Below, in pieces: positions 1 through 7,252 of a stretch of 9,411 bases of DNA. The first letter of the stretch is position 1, and the number at the start of each line of letters is the position of its first letter. Under the pieces are notes generated by a model, which worked only from the letters and a program-made list of their open reading frames with translations, was not told where the DNA came from and did no database searches. The stretch lies in assembly GCA_947259235.1 (NCBI GenBank), contig CAMYLL010000075.1:1-9411 (forward strand). The letters run 5' to 3'. The position numbers and the translations under genes were made by a program. Source of the DNA: an uncultured Pseudodesulfovibrio sp. Its GTDB lineage: Bacteria > Desulfobacterota > Desulfovibrionia > Desulfovibrionales > Desulfovibrionaceae.

Positions 1-1569
1 CCAGCCGTCCGCCCGCTTGACCGGGAAGTAGAGCTGGGACGAATTGGCTATGACGTCCGTCAGCTCCTTGAGGGTGGTGGACTCCTGCAGGACGATGACG
101 TCGCCGGGGTTGTAGAAGTCGGTCACGTGCATCTGTTCGAGGACGTTGATGGTGGCGTCTTCGGCGTGGGCCGGGGAGTCGAACTTGTTCTCCACCTGAT
201 GCTCGTAGAGGGAGCAGTTGCGGCTGAGCACGAGGCACAGGGCCGAGGCGAGCATGAGCGGCGCGAGCAGGCCGTAGCCCTGGGTCAGCTCCGTGACCAT
301 GATCAGCGGGCCGATGGGCGCGTTGGCAACCCCGGCGAAGAAGGCGGCCATGCCCACCAGGATGTAGGCGCCCGGCTGGGTGACGATGTCCGGGAAATAG
401 GCGTGGCCGAACTTGCCGACCAGCCCGCCGGACATACCGCCCACGAAGAGGGCGGGGGCGAACATGCCGCCGGACATGCCCGAGCCGATGGTGACCGAGG
501 TGGCCAGCGTCTTGCCGACGATGATGTAACACATGCCCAGAGCCGGGATCTGGCCCAGGATGGCCAGTTCGAGCCAGCCGTAGCCGCCCGAGAGCAGCCC
601 GCCCGTGATCATCCCGTCGGTGGCGGTATAGGGGTAGAGAATGCCGATGAGCCCCATTGCCAGCCCGCCGATGCCCATGGACCAGATCAAGCCGAGCTTT
701 TCGCGAAGCGGAAAGAAGACGTGATATTTCACGAAGTAGAAGGTGCGGATGTACATCCACCCGGCAGCGGCGCAGACAAAGGCGAGCAGGACATAGAAGA
801 ACAGCTCGCGCGGGTCGTGGAAGGAAAAGCGTGGGATGCCGAAGATGGGATCGGTGCCGAAGAAGAAGGTAAAGATGGAGTAGGAGACCACGGAGCTCAT
901 GACCGAGGGCAGGATTGCCTCGGCCTCGAAGTCTTCGCGGTAGATGACCTCCACGGCGGTAAGTGCGCCGCCCAGCGGGGCGCGAAAGATGGCGCCCAGG
1001 CCCCCCGCCGCACCGGCGAGCAGCAGCCGCCGCCGTTCCTTGGCCGAGAAATCAAAGACCTTGGCCAGCCAGGAACCGACGCCCGCGCCCATCTGGGTGA
1101 TGGGTCCCTCCCGGCCCGCGCTGCCGCCCGAGGCGATGGTCAGAACGGAGCACAGCCCACGGATGATCGCAACACGCGCCCTGACAATGCCCCCCTGGTT
1201 GTGGAAGGCGTTGATGGTGGCGTCGGTTCCGTCTGTGCCGCCGTCGATGGTCTCGGGAATGTATTTGTTGACCAGCCAGCCTGTGAACAGCCCGGTTCCG
1301 GTGGTGAAGATCGGGATGACCCACGGGCGAAACTCGCCCGCAGGCCCGTGGAAGATGCCTTCGCCCGCAGGTTCCGGCGAGACGATGCCGGCCAGGTTGT
1401 GCTGGATGACGAACTTGCCCACTTCCACCAGCCAGAAGAAGCCCACGGCCACCAGGCCGGACAAGACACCCACCAGCGTGCCGATGACGAGCCAGCGGAA
1501 GGCGGTCACCGATCTGTAGGATCTGACGAAATCGAGCCAGTAGTTTACGAACTGGGAAAGCAGAGACAT
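1..1569 (-). CDS. CLC-family chloride channel/transporter with C-terminal CBS region (3' end cut by window)
   Basis: A polytopic inner-membrane protein of the CLC family, which moves chloride or other small anions. The frame stays open for 523 codons from ATG 1569 to the window edge, so the C terminus is missing. I see the anion-pore motif GREGP at residues 152-156, with Glu154 as the external gate, and GGMFAPALF around Phe370, matching the GxFAP motif. SLYEHQV in the last membrane helix probably carries the pore tyrosine. A cytoplasmic CBS domain begins near residue 475. Two features differ from E. coli ClcA. The GSGIP selectivity segment is replaced by a GTDGTD stretch (residues 111-116), and the internal proton glutamate position (E203 in ClcA) aligns with Val208, just after a conserved Glu207. 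Val there is typical of channels rather than H+ exchangers. The start lies 4 bases after the ribF stop, with only a weak AGG ribosome site overlapping that stop, so translation is probably coupled. Family assignment is firm; channel versus exchanger is inference. Confidence 0.95.
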   Translation of the reverse strand, partial: MSLLSQFVNYWLDFVRSYRSVTAFRWLVIGTLVGVLSGLVAVGFFWLVEVGKFVIQHNLAGIVSPEPAGEGIFHGPAGEFRPWVIPIFTTGTGLFTGWLVNKYIPETIDGGTDGTDATINAFHNQGGIVRARVAIIRGLCSVLTIASGGSAGREGPITQMGAGVGSWLAKVFDFSAKERRRLLLAGAAGGLGAIFRAPLGGALTAVEVIYREDFEAEAILPSVMSSVVSYSIFTFFFGTDPIFGIPRFSFHDPRELFFYVLLAFVCAAAGWMYIRTFYFVKYHVFFPLREKLGLIWSMGIGGLAMGLIGILYPYTATDGMITGGLLSGGYGWLELAILGQIPALGMCYIIVGKTLATSVTIGSGMSGGMFAPALFVGGMSGGLVGKFGHAYFPDIVTQPGAYILVGMAAFFAGVANAPIGPLIMVTELTQGYGLLAPLMLASALCLVLSRNCSLYEHQVENKFDSPAHAEDATINVLEQMHVTDFYNPGDVIVLQESTTLKELTDVIANSSQLYFPVKRADGW

Positions 1570-1573
1570 TGTG

Positions 1574-2557
1574 CTACCTGTGTGTCGGGCTGTCTGCGAA
1601 GACCGGCCTGGTCAGTTTGATCTCGGCTTCCGGCTGGGAGAGAATCTGGCGGCCAAGGGCCACATCCTTTGCGATGCGGTCCTTGAGTTCGTCGATGCCG
1701 GAGAATTTTTTTTCATCGCGGATGCGCTGCACGAAATGGACACGGATGTCCGAGTCGTAGAGATCGCCGCTGAAGTCGAGTATGTGTGCTTCGACAGACA
1801 GGGCGTCGTTGCCGAAGGTCGGGTTCAGGCCGATGTTGGCCACACCCATGTGGACCTGGCTCCCGATTTCAACCCAGATGGCGTAGACGCCGGGCTTGGG
1901 GAACAGCTCGTCCACCAGCTTGAGGTTGGCCGTGGGGAACCCGAGCAGCCTGCCGCCGCGGTTCATGCCGCGTACGACCTGGCCCTTGACCTGATAGAAC
2001 CGGCCGAGGAGGGTGCGCACCGGCCAGACCCTGCCCATCTGCACGAGGTCGCGGATGCGGGTGGAGCTGACCACGGCGTCGTCTATGGTAACGGGGTCGA
2101 GCCGGTCCACGGTGAAGCCGTATTTGATCCCCAGCTCAGTCAGGGTCTCGAAATTGCCTGCGCGGCCCTTGCCCAGGTGGTAGTCGTAGCCGATGATCAT
2201 TTCCTTCATGCCCAGGCCGTCCACGAGGTACTTCCTGACGAACTCCTCGGGCGAGAGCCGGGCCATCTCCATGGTGAAATCGAGAAGCAGGCAGACTTGC
2301 GGGCCGACCTGGGAGATGAGTTCGAGCTTCTGCTCGGTCAGGGTGATGAACGGGGGAGCCGCGTCCTTTCTGAGGACCTGAAGGGGGTGCGGGTCAAAGG
2401 TGACGACAACGCTGGCCAGATCCTGGGACTTGGCCCGGGTGCAAGCCAGTTCGATGAGCTTCTGGTGGCCTTTGTGGACGCCGTCGAAGTTGCCGATGGT
2501 GACGCAGGACCCGGCGATGACTTCTCTGATGTCTTCTATGTTTTTGACGATGATCAT
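1574..2557 (-). CDS. ribF: Bifunctional riboflavin kinase / FAD synthetase
   Basis: A cytoplasmic enzyme that phosphorylates riboflavin to FMN and then adenylylates FMN to FAD, the last two steps of flavin cofactor synthesis. At 327 residues it has the usual length. The N-terminal FMN adenylyltransferase domain (about 1-180) shows GNFDGVHKGH at 22-31, a HxGH-type nucleotide-binding motif, and the conserved SSTRIR at 164-169. The C-terminal riboflavin kinase domain (about 182-310) carries GFPTAN at 206-211, the ATP/Mg-binding PTAN motif, and NIGLNPTF at 241-248. The ATG at 2557 sits right before MIIVKNIEDI, a normal family N terminus, but its ribosome site is weak (only a GAAG about 12 bases upstream). 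About 100 bases separate it from the upstream M48 protease gene, with a terminator-like hairpin between. The CLC gene begins 4 bases after its TAG stop, so the two form an operon-like pair without an obvious biochemical link. Confidence 0.97.
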   Translation of the reverse strand: MIIVKNIEDIREVIAGSCVTIGNFDGVHKGHQKLIELACTRAKSQDLASVVVTFDPHPLQVLRKDAAPPFITLTEQKLELISQVGPQVCLLLDFTMEMARLSPEEFVRKYLVDGLGMKEMIIGYDYHLGKGRAGNFETLTELGIKYGFTVDRLDPVTIDDAVVSSTRIRDLVQMGRVWPVRTLLGRFYQVKGQVVRGMNRGGRLLGFPTANLKLVDELFPKPGVYAIWVEIGSQVHMGVANIGLNPTFGNDALSVEAHILDFSGDLYDSDIRVHFVQRIRDEKKFSGIDELKDRIAKDVALGRQILSQPEAEIKLTRPVFADSPTHR

Positions 2558-2596
2558 TGTGTTGGTGCTTCGGCTGAAAGATGTGCAACGTACGCC

Positions 2597-2619
2597 AAAA
2601 AGCCCTGCTGTTCAAGGGC
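2597..2619 (-). terminator. Weak intrinsic-terminator-like hairpin between M48 protease gene and ribF
   Basis: On the minus strand a 5-bp stem GCCCT/AGGGC (2602-2606 with 2615-2619) with an 8-nt loop is followed directly by five T. It lies about 35 bases after the M48 stop codon and 40 bases before the ribF start. The stem is short, so it may only attenuate read-through or be chance. Confidence 0.4.
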
Positions 2620-2655
2620 GGCCTGGCAGCCCTGGTTTTCACGGTGGCGGGTAGT

Positions 2656-4107
2656 CTAGTTGAGGTCCTTTTCGCGGTTTTCCATGGTCTTGAGCAAGGC
2701 TTTGAGTTCTTCTTTCTGGGCGTCCGTCTGGACGGCTTCGGGAATGCTGGCCGCAGCCTGTTGGTAGTGGTGGCGGGCCTTGCGCATGTCGAAGGAATAG
2801 ACGGCGGCATAGGCAAGGTTGATGTTGCCGCCGAAGGAGTCGCCGGATTCGCCGAGGATCATGCCCAGGTTCTGATAGACCTCGGAGTCCTCGGGAACTA
2901 TCTCAAGGACCGTGCGCATGTTGCCTGCGGCATGGGCGAAATCCTTTTTCTCTGCCTGGAGCCGGGCCAAGTAAAAGAGCGCGAGGGCGTCACGGTTGTC
3001 CTGAATGACAGCCTTTTGCAGATATCTCTGCGCCTTGTCGATGTCACCGGCCTTGAAATAGAAGATGCCTGCCTCCCGGACAATGAGGTGGTCTTCGCCA
3101 TCCAGGTGCAGGGCCTGTTCGATGGATTCCCTGGCCTCGTCGCGGTTCTTCATCCGCTCCAGCACGATGCCCCTGCCGATGAAGTCCACGGGCGTGTACT
3201 CCTTGCGGCTCTTGTTGTCCCAATAGGCCAGGGCCGTGGTCGCCGGGGACATCTTCGCGCGAACGAGCATCTGCACCTTCACCAGCTTCGCGTTGTCGTC
3301 CTTGCGGGCCGTGAAAGCCTGGGGCATGCGCTTGATGCGGTCGTTCAGGTAGGTGACGCGCTCGGACAGGCCGGGGTGAGTGGACAGGTAGGACGGGATC
3401 TGCGAACCGGTGTCGAACCAGCGGTTCTTGAGCATCATCTCGAAGGTGTCGGGCATGCCCTGGGGGTTGTAACCGGCCAGGACCAGGGAGTTCAGTCCCA
3501 CCTGGTCCGCCTCGCGCTCGTCATCCTGGGAGTAGTTGAGCATGGCGGCGGTGGCCGCGCCCTGGGAGCCGACCATGATCGCCTGCCCTACCTTCGAGGC
3601 CGAGCTGTTGCCCGCCACGCCGAGGAACGCGCCGGCCAGCACACCGGCCATGGCCAGCATGCCTACCTTGGACTGCTTCTCAATGCGGCTGGCCACATGG
3701 CGCTGCGAGACGTGGGCGAGCTCGTGAGCGATGACCCCGACAAGCTGCGACTCGGAAGTCACGTCCTGGATGAGGCCGGTAAAGATATAGATGAAGCCGC
3801 CGGGAATGGCGAAGGCGTTGAGGAGCGGGTTGGCAATGACCGCGCTTTTTATGCGGAAGGGCATGGGGCGTTTGGCCGCCACAACGCGTTGGACCAGATC
3901 GTCCACATAGCTCGTGATGTAGGTGTCGCCGACCATGGGCATCCGTGCCCGCACCATCTGGTCGAACTTGCGTCCCATCTCGTTTTCCTGCCGGATGGTC
4001 AGCTTGTTTTCAGGCAGGATTCCGGCGCGGGCCGAGGCCATGGGCGCGAGGACCAGCGCGATTGCCGCGAGCAGGGCAGGGAGTATGGATATATATCGGT
4101 TTGGCAT
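2656..4107 (-). CDS. Periplasmic M48 zinc metalloprotease with TPR repeats (BepA-like)
   Basis: A 483-residue exported metalloprotease resembling BepA, which in E. coli degrades or chaperones misassembled outer-membrane proteins such as LptD. A signal peptide is clear: basic MPNRY, a hydrophobic stretch at about 8-22, and an A-R-A cleavage box at 26-28. The peptidase M48 domain (about 40-260) has HELAH at 128-132 (zinc ligands His128 and His132, catalytic Glu129) and an ExxxD motif, EREAD at 197-201, giving the third ligand. STHPGLSER follows, where His244 aligns with the regulatory 'switch' histidine of BepA. A glycine/alanine-rich hydrophobic segment lies at 148-166. The C-terminal half (about 310-465) is helical with TPR-like repeats, suited to holding substrate or the assembly machinery. 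A good candidate promoter lies 28 bases upstream, just after the rho terminator, so it is probably transcribed separately from rho. The ribosome site is weak. M48 family is certain; BepA-type function is inferred. Confidence 0.94.
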   Translation of the reverse strand: MPNRYISILPALLAAIALVLAPMASARAGILPENKLTIRQENEMGRKFDQMVRARMPMVGDTYITSYVDDLVQRVVAAKRPMPFRIKSAVIANPLLNAFAIPGGFIYIFTGLIQDVTSESQLVGVIAHELAHVSQRHVASRIEKQSKVGMLAMAGVLAGAFLGVAGNSSASKVGQAIMVGSQGAATAAMLNYSQDDEREADQVGLNSLVLAGYNPQGMPDTFEMMLKNRWFDTGSQIPSYLSTHPGLSERVTYLNDRIKRMPQAFTARKDDNAKLVKVQMLVRAKMSPATTALAYWDNKSRKEYTPVDFIGRGIVLERMKNRDEARESIEQALHLDGEDHLIVREAGIFYFKAGDIDKAQRYLQKAVIQDNRDALALFYLARLQAEKKDFAHAAGNMRTVLEIVPEDSEVYQNLGMILGESGDSFGGNINLAYAAVYSFDMRKARHHYQQAAASIPEAVQTDAQKEELKALLKTMENREKDLN

Positions 4108-4134
4108 CGGGTTCCGGGGTTTCTTGGTTTACCC

Positions 4135-4162
4135 ATTGTAAACATTTATATCCGCATGGCAA
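4135..4162 (-). promoter_or_regulatory. Candidate sigma70-type promoter for the M48 protease gene
   Basis: Minus strand: -35 TTGCCA (4157-4162, 5 of 6 consensus), 16-bp AT-rich spacer, -10 TACAAT (4135-4140, 5 of 6). The -10 ends 28 bases before the ATG at 4107, leaving a short leader. It begins about 20 bases after the T-run of the rho terminator, which fits a fresh transcription unit. Confidence 0.55.
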
Positions 4163-4182
4163 CCATGTGGCCCCGGTTGCAC

Positions 4183-4211
4183 AAAAAAAGATGCGGCCCG
4201 AAGGCCGCATC
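4183..4211 (-). terminator. Strong intrinsic terminator of rho
   Basis: Minus strand: a perfect 9-bp stem (GATGCGGCC with GGCCGCATC, 4190-4211) closed by a stable TTCG tetraloop and followed by seven T (4183-4189). It lies about 27 bases after the rho TAG stop. The gene for the factor of factor-dependent termination thus ends in a factor-independent terminator. Confidence 0.93.
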
Positions 4212-4238
4212 GTGCAGATATATCCGTGGCCGCCTTGG

Positions 4239-5558
<1,320 letters not shown>

Positions 5559-5703
5559 GTGTGGAATTTACCGTTTAAGGGTTGAAGAACGATTGCAATA
5601 TATCTCAGGTCCTCAGCATGAGGCTTTCAAGCGAATGCGGGGCGGTGCAAGCCCGCGGAATGTCGTAATTGTCGGGAGAGGGCGAACCGGTCAGGTGATG
5701 CGG
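5559..5703 (-). promoter_or_regulatory. rho: C-rich 5' leader of rho (possible autoregulatory region)
   Basis: If transcription starts about 7 bases after the candidate -10, rho mRNA has a leader of roughly 145 nt. Its first part is C-rich and G-poor: between 5700 and 5661 on the minus strand I count 17 C and 6 G in 40 nt, with pyrimidine runs such as CCCTCTCCC. That is the composition Rho loads on. Further down, CCTCA/TGAGG can form a small hairpin (5611-5623) without a T-run. E. coli rho is known to be attenuated by Rho in its leader; the same here is inference. Confidence 0.35.
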
Positions 5704-5709
5704 TTCAAG

Positions 5710-5738
5710 ATGGTAAACTGAAAATTACCTCTTGTTAA
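5710..5738 (-). promoter_or_regulatory. Candidate sigma70-type promoter for rho
   Basis: Minus strand: -35 TTAACA (5733-5738, 5 of 6), 17-bp AT-rich spacer, -10 TACCAT (5710-5715, 4 of 6). It lies in the roughly 300-base gap between the CarD-family gene and rho. The rest of that gap (5739-5854) holds a 5-6 bp inverted repeat at 5798-5811 without a T-run, and no gene that I can see. Confidence 0.4.
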
Positions 5739-5854
5739 CGTTTCGTGAGCCTGGTCGGGCCCTTCAAAAAACTAGTATATTGGGATGATTCGATCAAGCC
5801 GCAGATGCGGCGACACATCCGGGTTACCCTAAACGACATGCCTTGACAAGTCTT

Positions 5855-6370
5855 CTAGTCTTTTTCCTCTTGGGCCTCCAGAACGTCGGCGAACATCTCG
5901 TTGATGTCGGCCTTGATGTCGTCCTGAGTGCGGTCCACCGAGTAGGCCAGTTCCATGGAAACCAGGCCCATGGCCTGTTCCAGGAGCCTGCGCTCGCCAA
6001 AGGAGAGTTCCTTGTCCTTGCCGATGAGAAAGAGTTCCTTGAGCACATAGGCAACGTCGGAGAGATCGCCACTCTTGAGCTTTTCGGAATATTCACGATA
6101 GCGCCTGTTCCAGTTCTGCCCGGTGTAGCCGGTGAAGCCGGTGCGGTCCTTGAGGGATTCGAAAATCTCCTGTCCGACGCGCAGACTGCACACCGGCCTG
6201 AGGCCGACGTTCCTGGCGTTGGCCACGGGAACCATCAGGGTCACATTGTTGCTCAATATGCGAACGATGTAGAAATCGGCCTTAACGCCACCGATTTCCT
6301 GGGATTCGACACGCTCTACGCGTCCGACACCCTGGGAAGGATATACGACCAACTCATTGACCTTGAACAC
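5855..6370 (-). CDS. carD: CarD/CdnL-family RNA-polymerase-binding transcription regulator
   Basis: A global regulator that binds the RNA polymerase beta subunit and stabilises open promoter complexes, known best from mycobacteria and myxobacteria. I place the start at GTG 6370, giving 171 residues, instead of the in-frame ATG at 6445 (196 residues). Family members begin right at the Tudor-like domain (here FKVNELVVYPSQGVG, residues 2-16), the extra 25 residues look unrelated, and an AAGGAG ribosome site lies 11 bases before the GTG. The N-terminal polymerase-interaction domain covers about 1-60. The helical DNA-binding domain follows, with Trp87 in NWNRRYREY aligning with the tryptophan that wedges into the minor groove at the -10 edge in mycobacterial CarD. 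KSGDLSDVAYV and LSFGERRLLEQA (122-133) are typical family signatures. The acidic tail EAQEEKD ends the protein. Rho is the next gene, so initiation and termination factors sit side by side. Family certain; target genes unknown. Confidence 0.93.
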   Translation of the reverse strand: MFKVNELVVYPSQGVGRVERVESQEIGGVKADFYIVRILSNNVTLMVPVANARNVGLRPVCSLRVGQEIFESLKDRTGFTGYTGQNWNRRYREYSEKLKSGDLSDVAYVLKELFLIGKDKELSFGERRLLEQAMGLVSMELAYSVDRTQDDIKADINEMFADVLEAQEEKD

Positions 6371-6381
6371 TTGGGGAGAAG

Positions 6382-6387
6382 CTCCTT
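6382..6387 (-). promoter_or_regulatory. carD: Ribosome binding site deciding the carD start (AAGGAG)
   Basis: AAGGAG on the minus strand, 11 bases before GTG 6370 (long but workable spacing). The upstream ATG at 6445 overlaps the -35 box of the candidate promoter, and the only nearby purine-rich stretch there is GGTAGG, about 2-7 bases from that ATG, which is too close for good initiation. This supports the GTG start. Confidence 0.6.
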
Positions 6388-6415
6388 GTAATGGCAGTTG
6401 AAGAGGCAGAAGTAC

Positions 6416-6444
6416 ATCATAGCGAAAATGTGCAGAAGAGTCCA
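6416..6444 (-). promoter_or_regulatory. Candidate promoter for the carD-family gene
   Basis: Minus strand: -35 TGGACT (6439-6444, 4 of 6), 17-bp spacer, -10 TATGAT (6416-6421, 5 of 6). Transcription would start near 6409, about 40 bases before the GTG at 6370 and downstream of the longer ATG start, which would then be excluded. Confidence 0.4.
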
Positions 6445-6486
6445 TGCCTACCTACTTTTCCAACGTCTGTTGCCGCAGACCTTGTA

Positions 6487-7113
6487 CTAGGCGGTGTTCC
6501 CGCTTTCCGGCGTCTCCATGGAGAATCCGTTGATGTGCTGTACGGCAAAGGCTGTGCCGCGTCGGTAGAAGATGTCGAGTCCCTTGACGGCATGGGCGAG
6601 GAGGTCCGGGATGCAGGCCGTGTCTTCGGTCGAAAAGGGGGTCAGGACCCAGTCGCTGATGTCAGCGTATTTTTCGGCGGGGCGGCCGATGCCGATCCTG
6701 AGCCGGTGAAAGTCCGGGGTGCCGAGGTGCTCCTCGATGGACTTGAGGCCATTGTGGCCGTTGTTGCCGCCGCCCTTCTTGAGCTTGAGACGCCCCAGCC
6801 CAAGGTCAAGCTCGTCGTGGACGACCAGCACGTCGTCGGATGTTAAGCCGTGGCGGCCGCATATCCTGGCCACTGCCTTGCCGCTCAGGTTCATGTAGGT
6901 CATCGGCTTTGCCAGGAGGCGGTAGGCTCCGGCGAACTTCACCCGCCACAGGTCGTAGTCGCCGGATTCCTCCAGCTTTTCGAGGTGCATGTTTTTGCGG
7001 TCCCCGGCCGTGGCCAGGAGACGGTCAACAAGCATGAATCCGATGTTGTGCCGGGTGGCTTCGTACTCTTTGCCGGGGTTGCCCAGGCCGACTATGACGC
7101 TTTTGTAGTCCAT
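6487..7113 (-). CDS. pth: Peptidyl-tRNA hydrolase
   Basis: A cytoplasmic esterase that frees tRNA from peptidyl-tRNAs dropped by stalled ribosomes; normally essential. I start it at ATG 7113 (208 residues). The frame stays open upstream to an ATG at 7272, but that extension lies inside the end of rplY and across its terminator, and MDYKSVIVGLGNPG is the usual family N terminus. Catalytic and substrate residues are all present: Asn12 and His22 in GNPGKEYEATRHN, Asn75 in TYMNLSG, Asp100 in HDELDL and Asn121 in GHNGL. GIGRPAEKYADISDWVL (142-157) is the usual C-terminal lid region. There is no clear Shine-Dalgarno sequence before the ATG. It follows rplY, as in many bacteria, but a strong terminator between them and a candidate promoter suggest it can be transcribed on its own. 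About 115 bases follow before the carD start, holding that gene's candidate promoter. Confidence 0.97.
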   Translation of the reverse strand: MDYKSVIVGLGNPGKEYEATRHNIGFMLVDRLLATAGDRKNMHLEKLEESGDYDLWRVKFAGAYRLLAKPMTYMNLSGKAVARICGRHGLTSDDVLVVHDELDLGLGRLKLKKGGGNNGHNGLKSIEEHLGTPDFHRLRIGIGRPAEKYADISDWVLTPFSTEDTACIPDLLAHAVKGLDIFYRRGTAFAVQHINGFSMETPESGNTA

Positions 7114-7167
7114 GGGTGCAGTGGTGTCCGTGTGGTTTCCGGTTCCCGGAGGGTGAGGCGATGAGGC

Positions 7168-7196
7168 ATGATAGCACTCCGGCTCTCGGGAGGCAA
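7168..7196 (-). promoter_or_regulatory. Candidate promoter for pth, overlapping the rplY terminator
   Basis: Minus strand: -35 TTGCCT (7191-7196, 4 of 6), 17-bp spacer, -10 TATCAT (7168-7173, 5 of 6). The first two bases of the -35 are the last two of the terminator's T-run. Transcription would start near 7161, leaving a leader of about 48 nt before ATG 7113. It supports the short pth start. Confidence 0.45.
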
Positions 7197-7227
7197 AAAA
7201 AACCGGGGCGCGACAGGCGCGCCCCGG
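7195..7227 (-). terminator. Strong intrinsic terminator of rplY
   Basis: Minus strand: a perfect 10-bp GC stem (CCGGGGCGCG with CGCGCCCCGG, 7203-7227), 5-nt loop CCTGT, then eight T (7195-7202). It starts about 25 bases after the rplY stop and is the strongest terminator in the window. Confidence 0.95.
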
Positions 7228-7252
7228 AAGGTCGTATCCTGATATGGAGAGC

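Noticed and set aside
127..1620. 497-codon open frame on the plus strand
   Set aside because: Antisense to the CLC gene, low-complexity His/Asp/Gly/Glu-rich product with no domain; the minus frame has clear CLC motifs.
5774..5797. TTGATC ... TATACT as a rho promoter (minus strand)
   Set aside because: Spacing is only 12 bases; the TTAACA-17-TACCAT pair nearer to rho is better.
5798..5811. GCCGCA/TGCGGC inverted repeat after the carD-family gene as a terminator
   Set aside because: Loop too tight and no T-run follows; at most part of a Rho-dependent end.
6463..6482. GTCTG/CAGAC hairpin just after pth as a terminator
   Set aside because: Five-base stem and no T-run.
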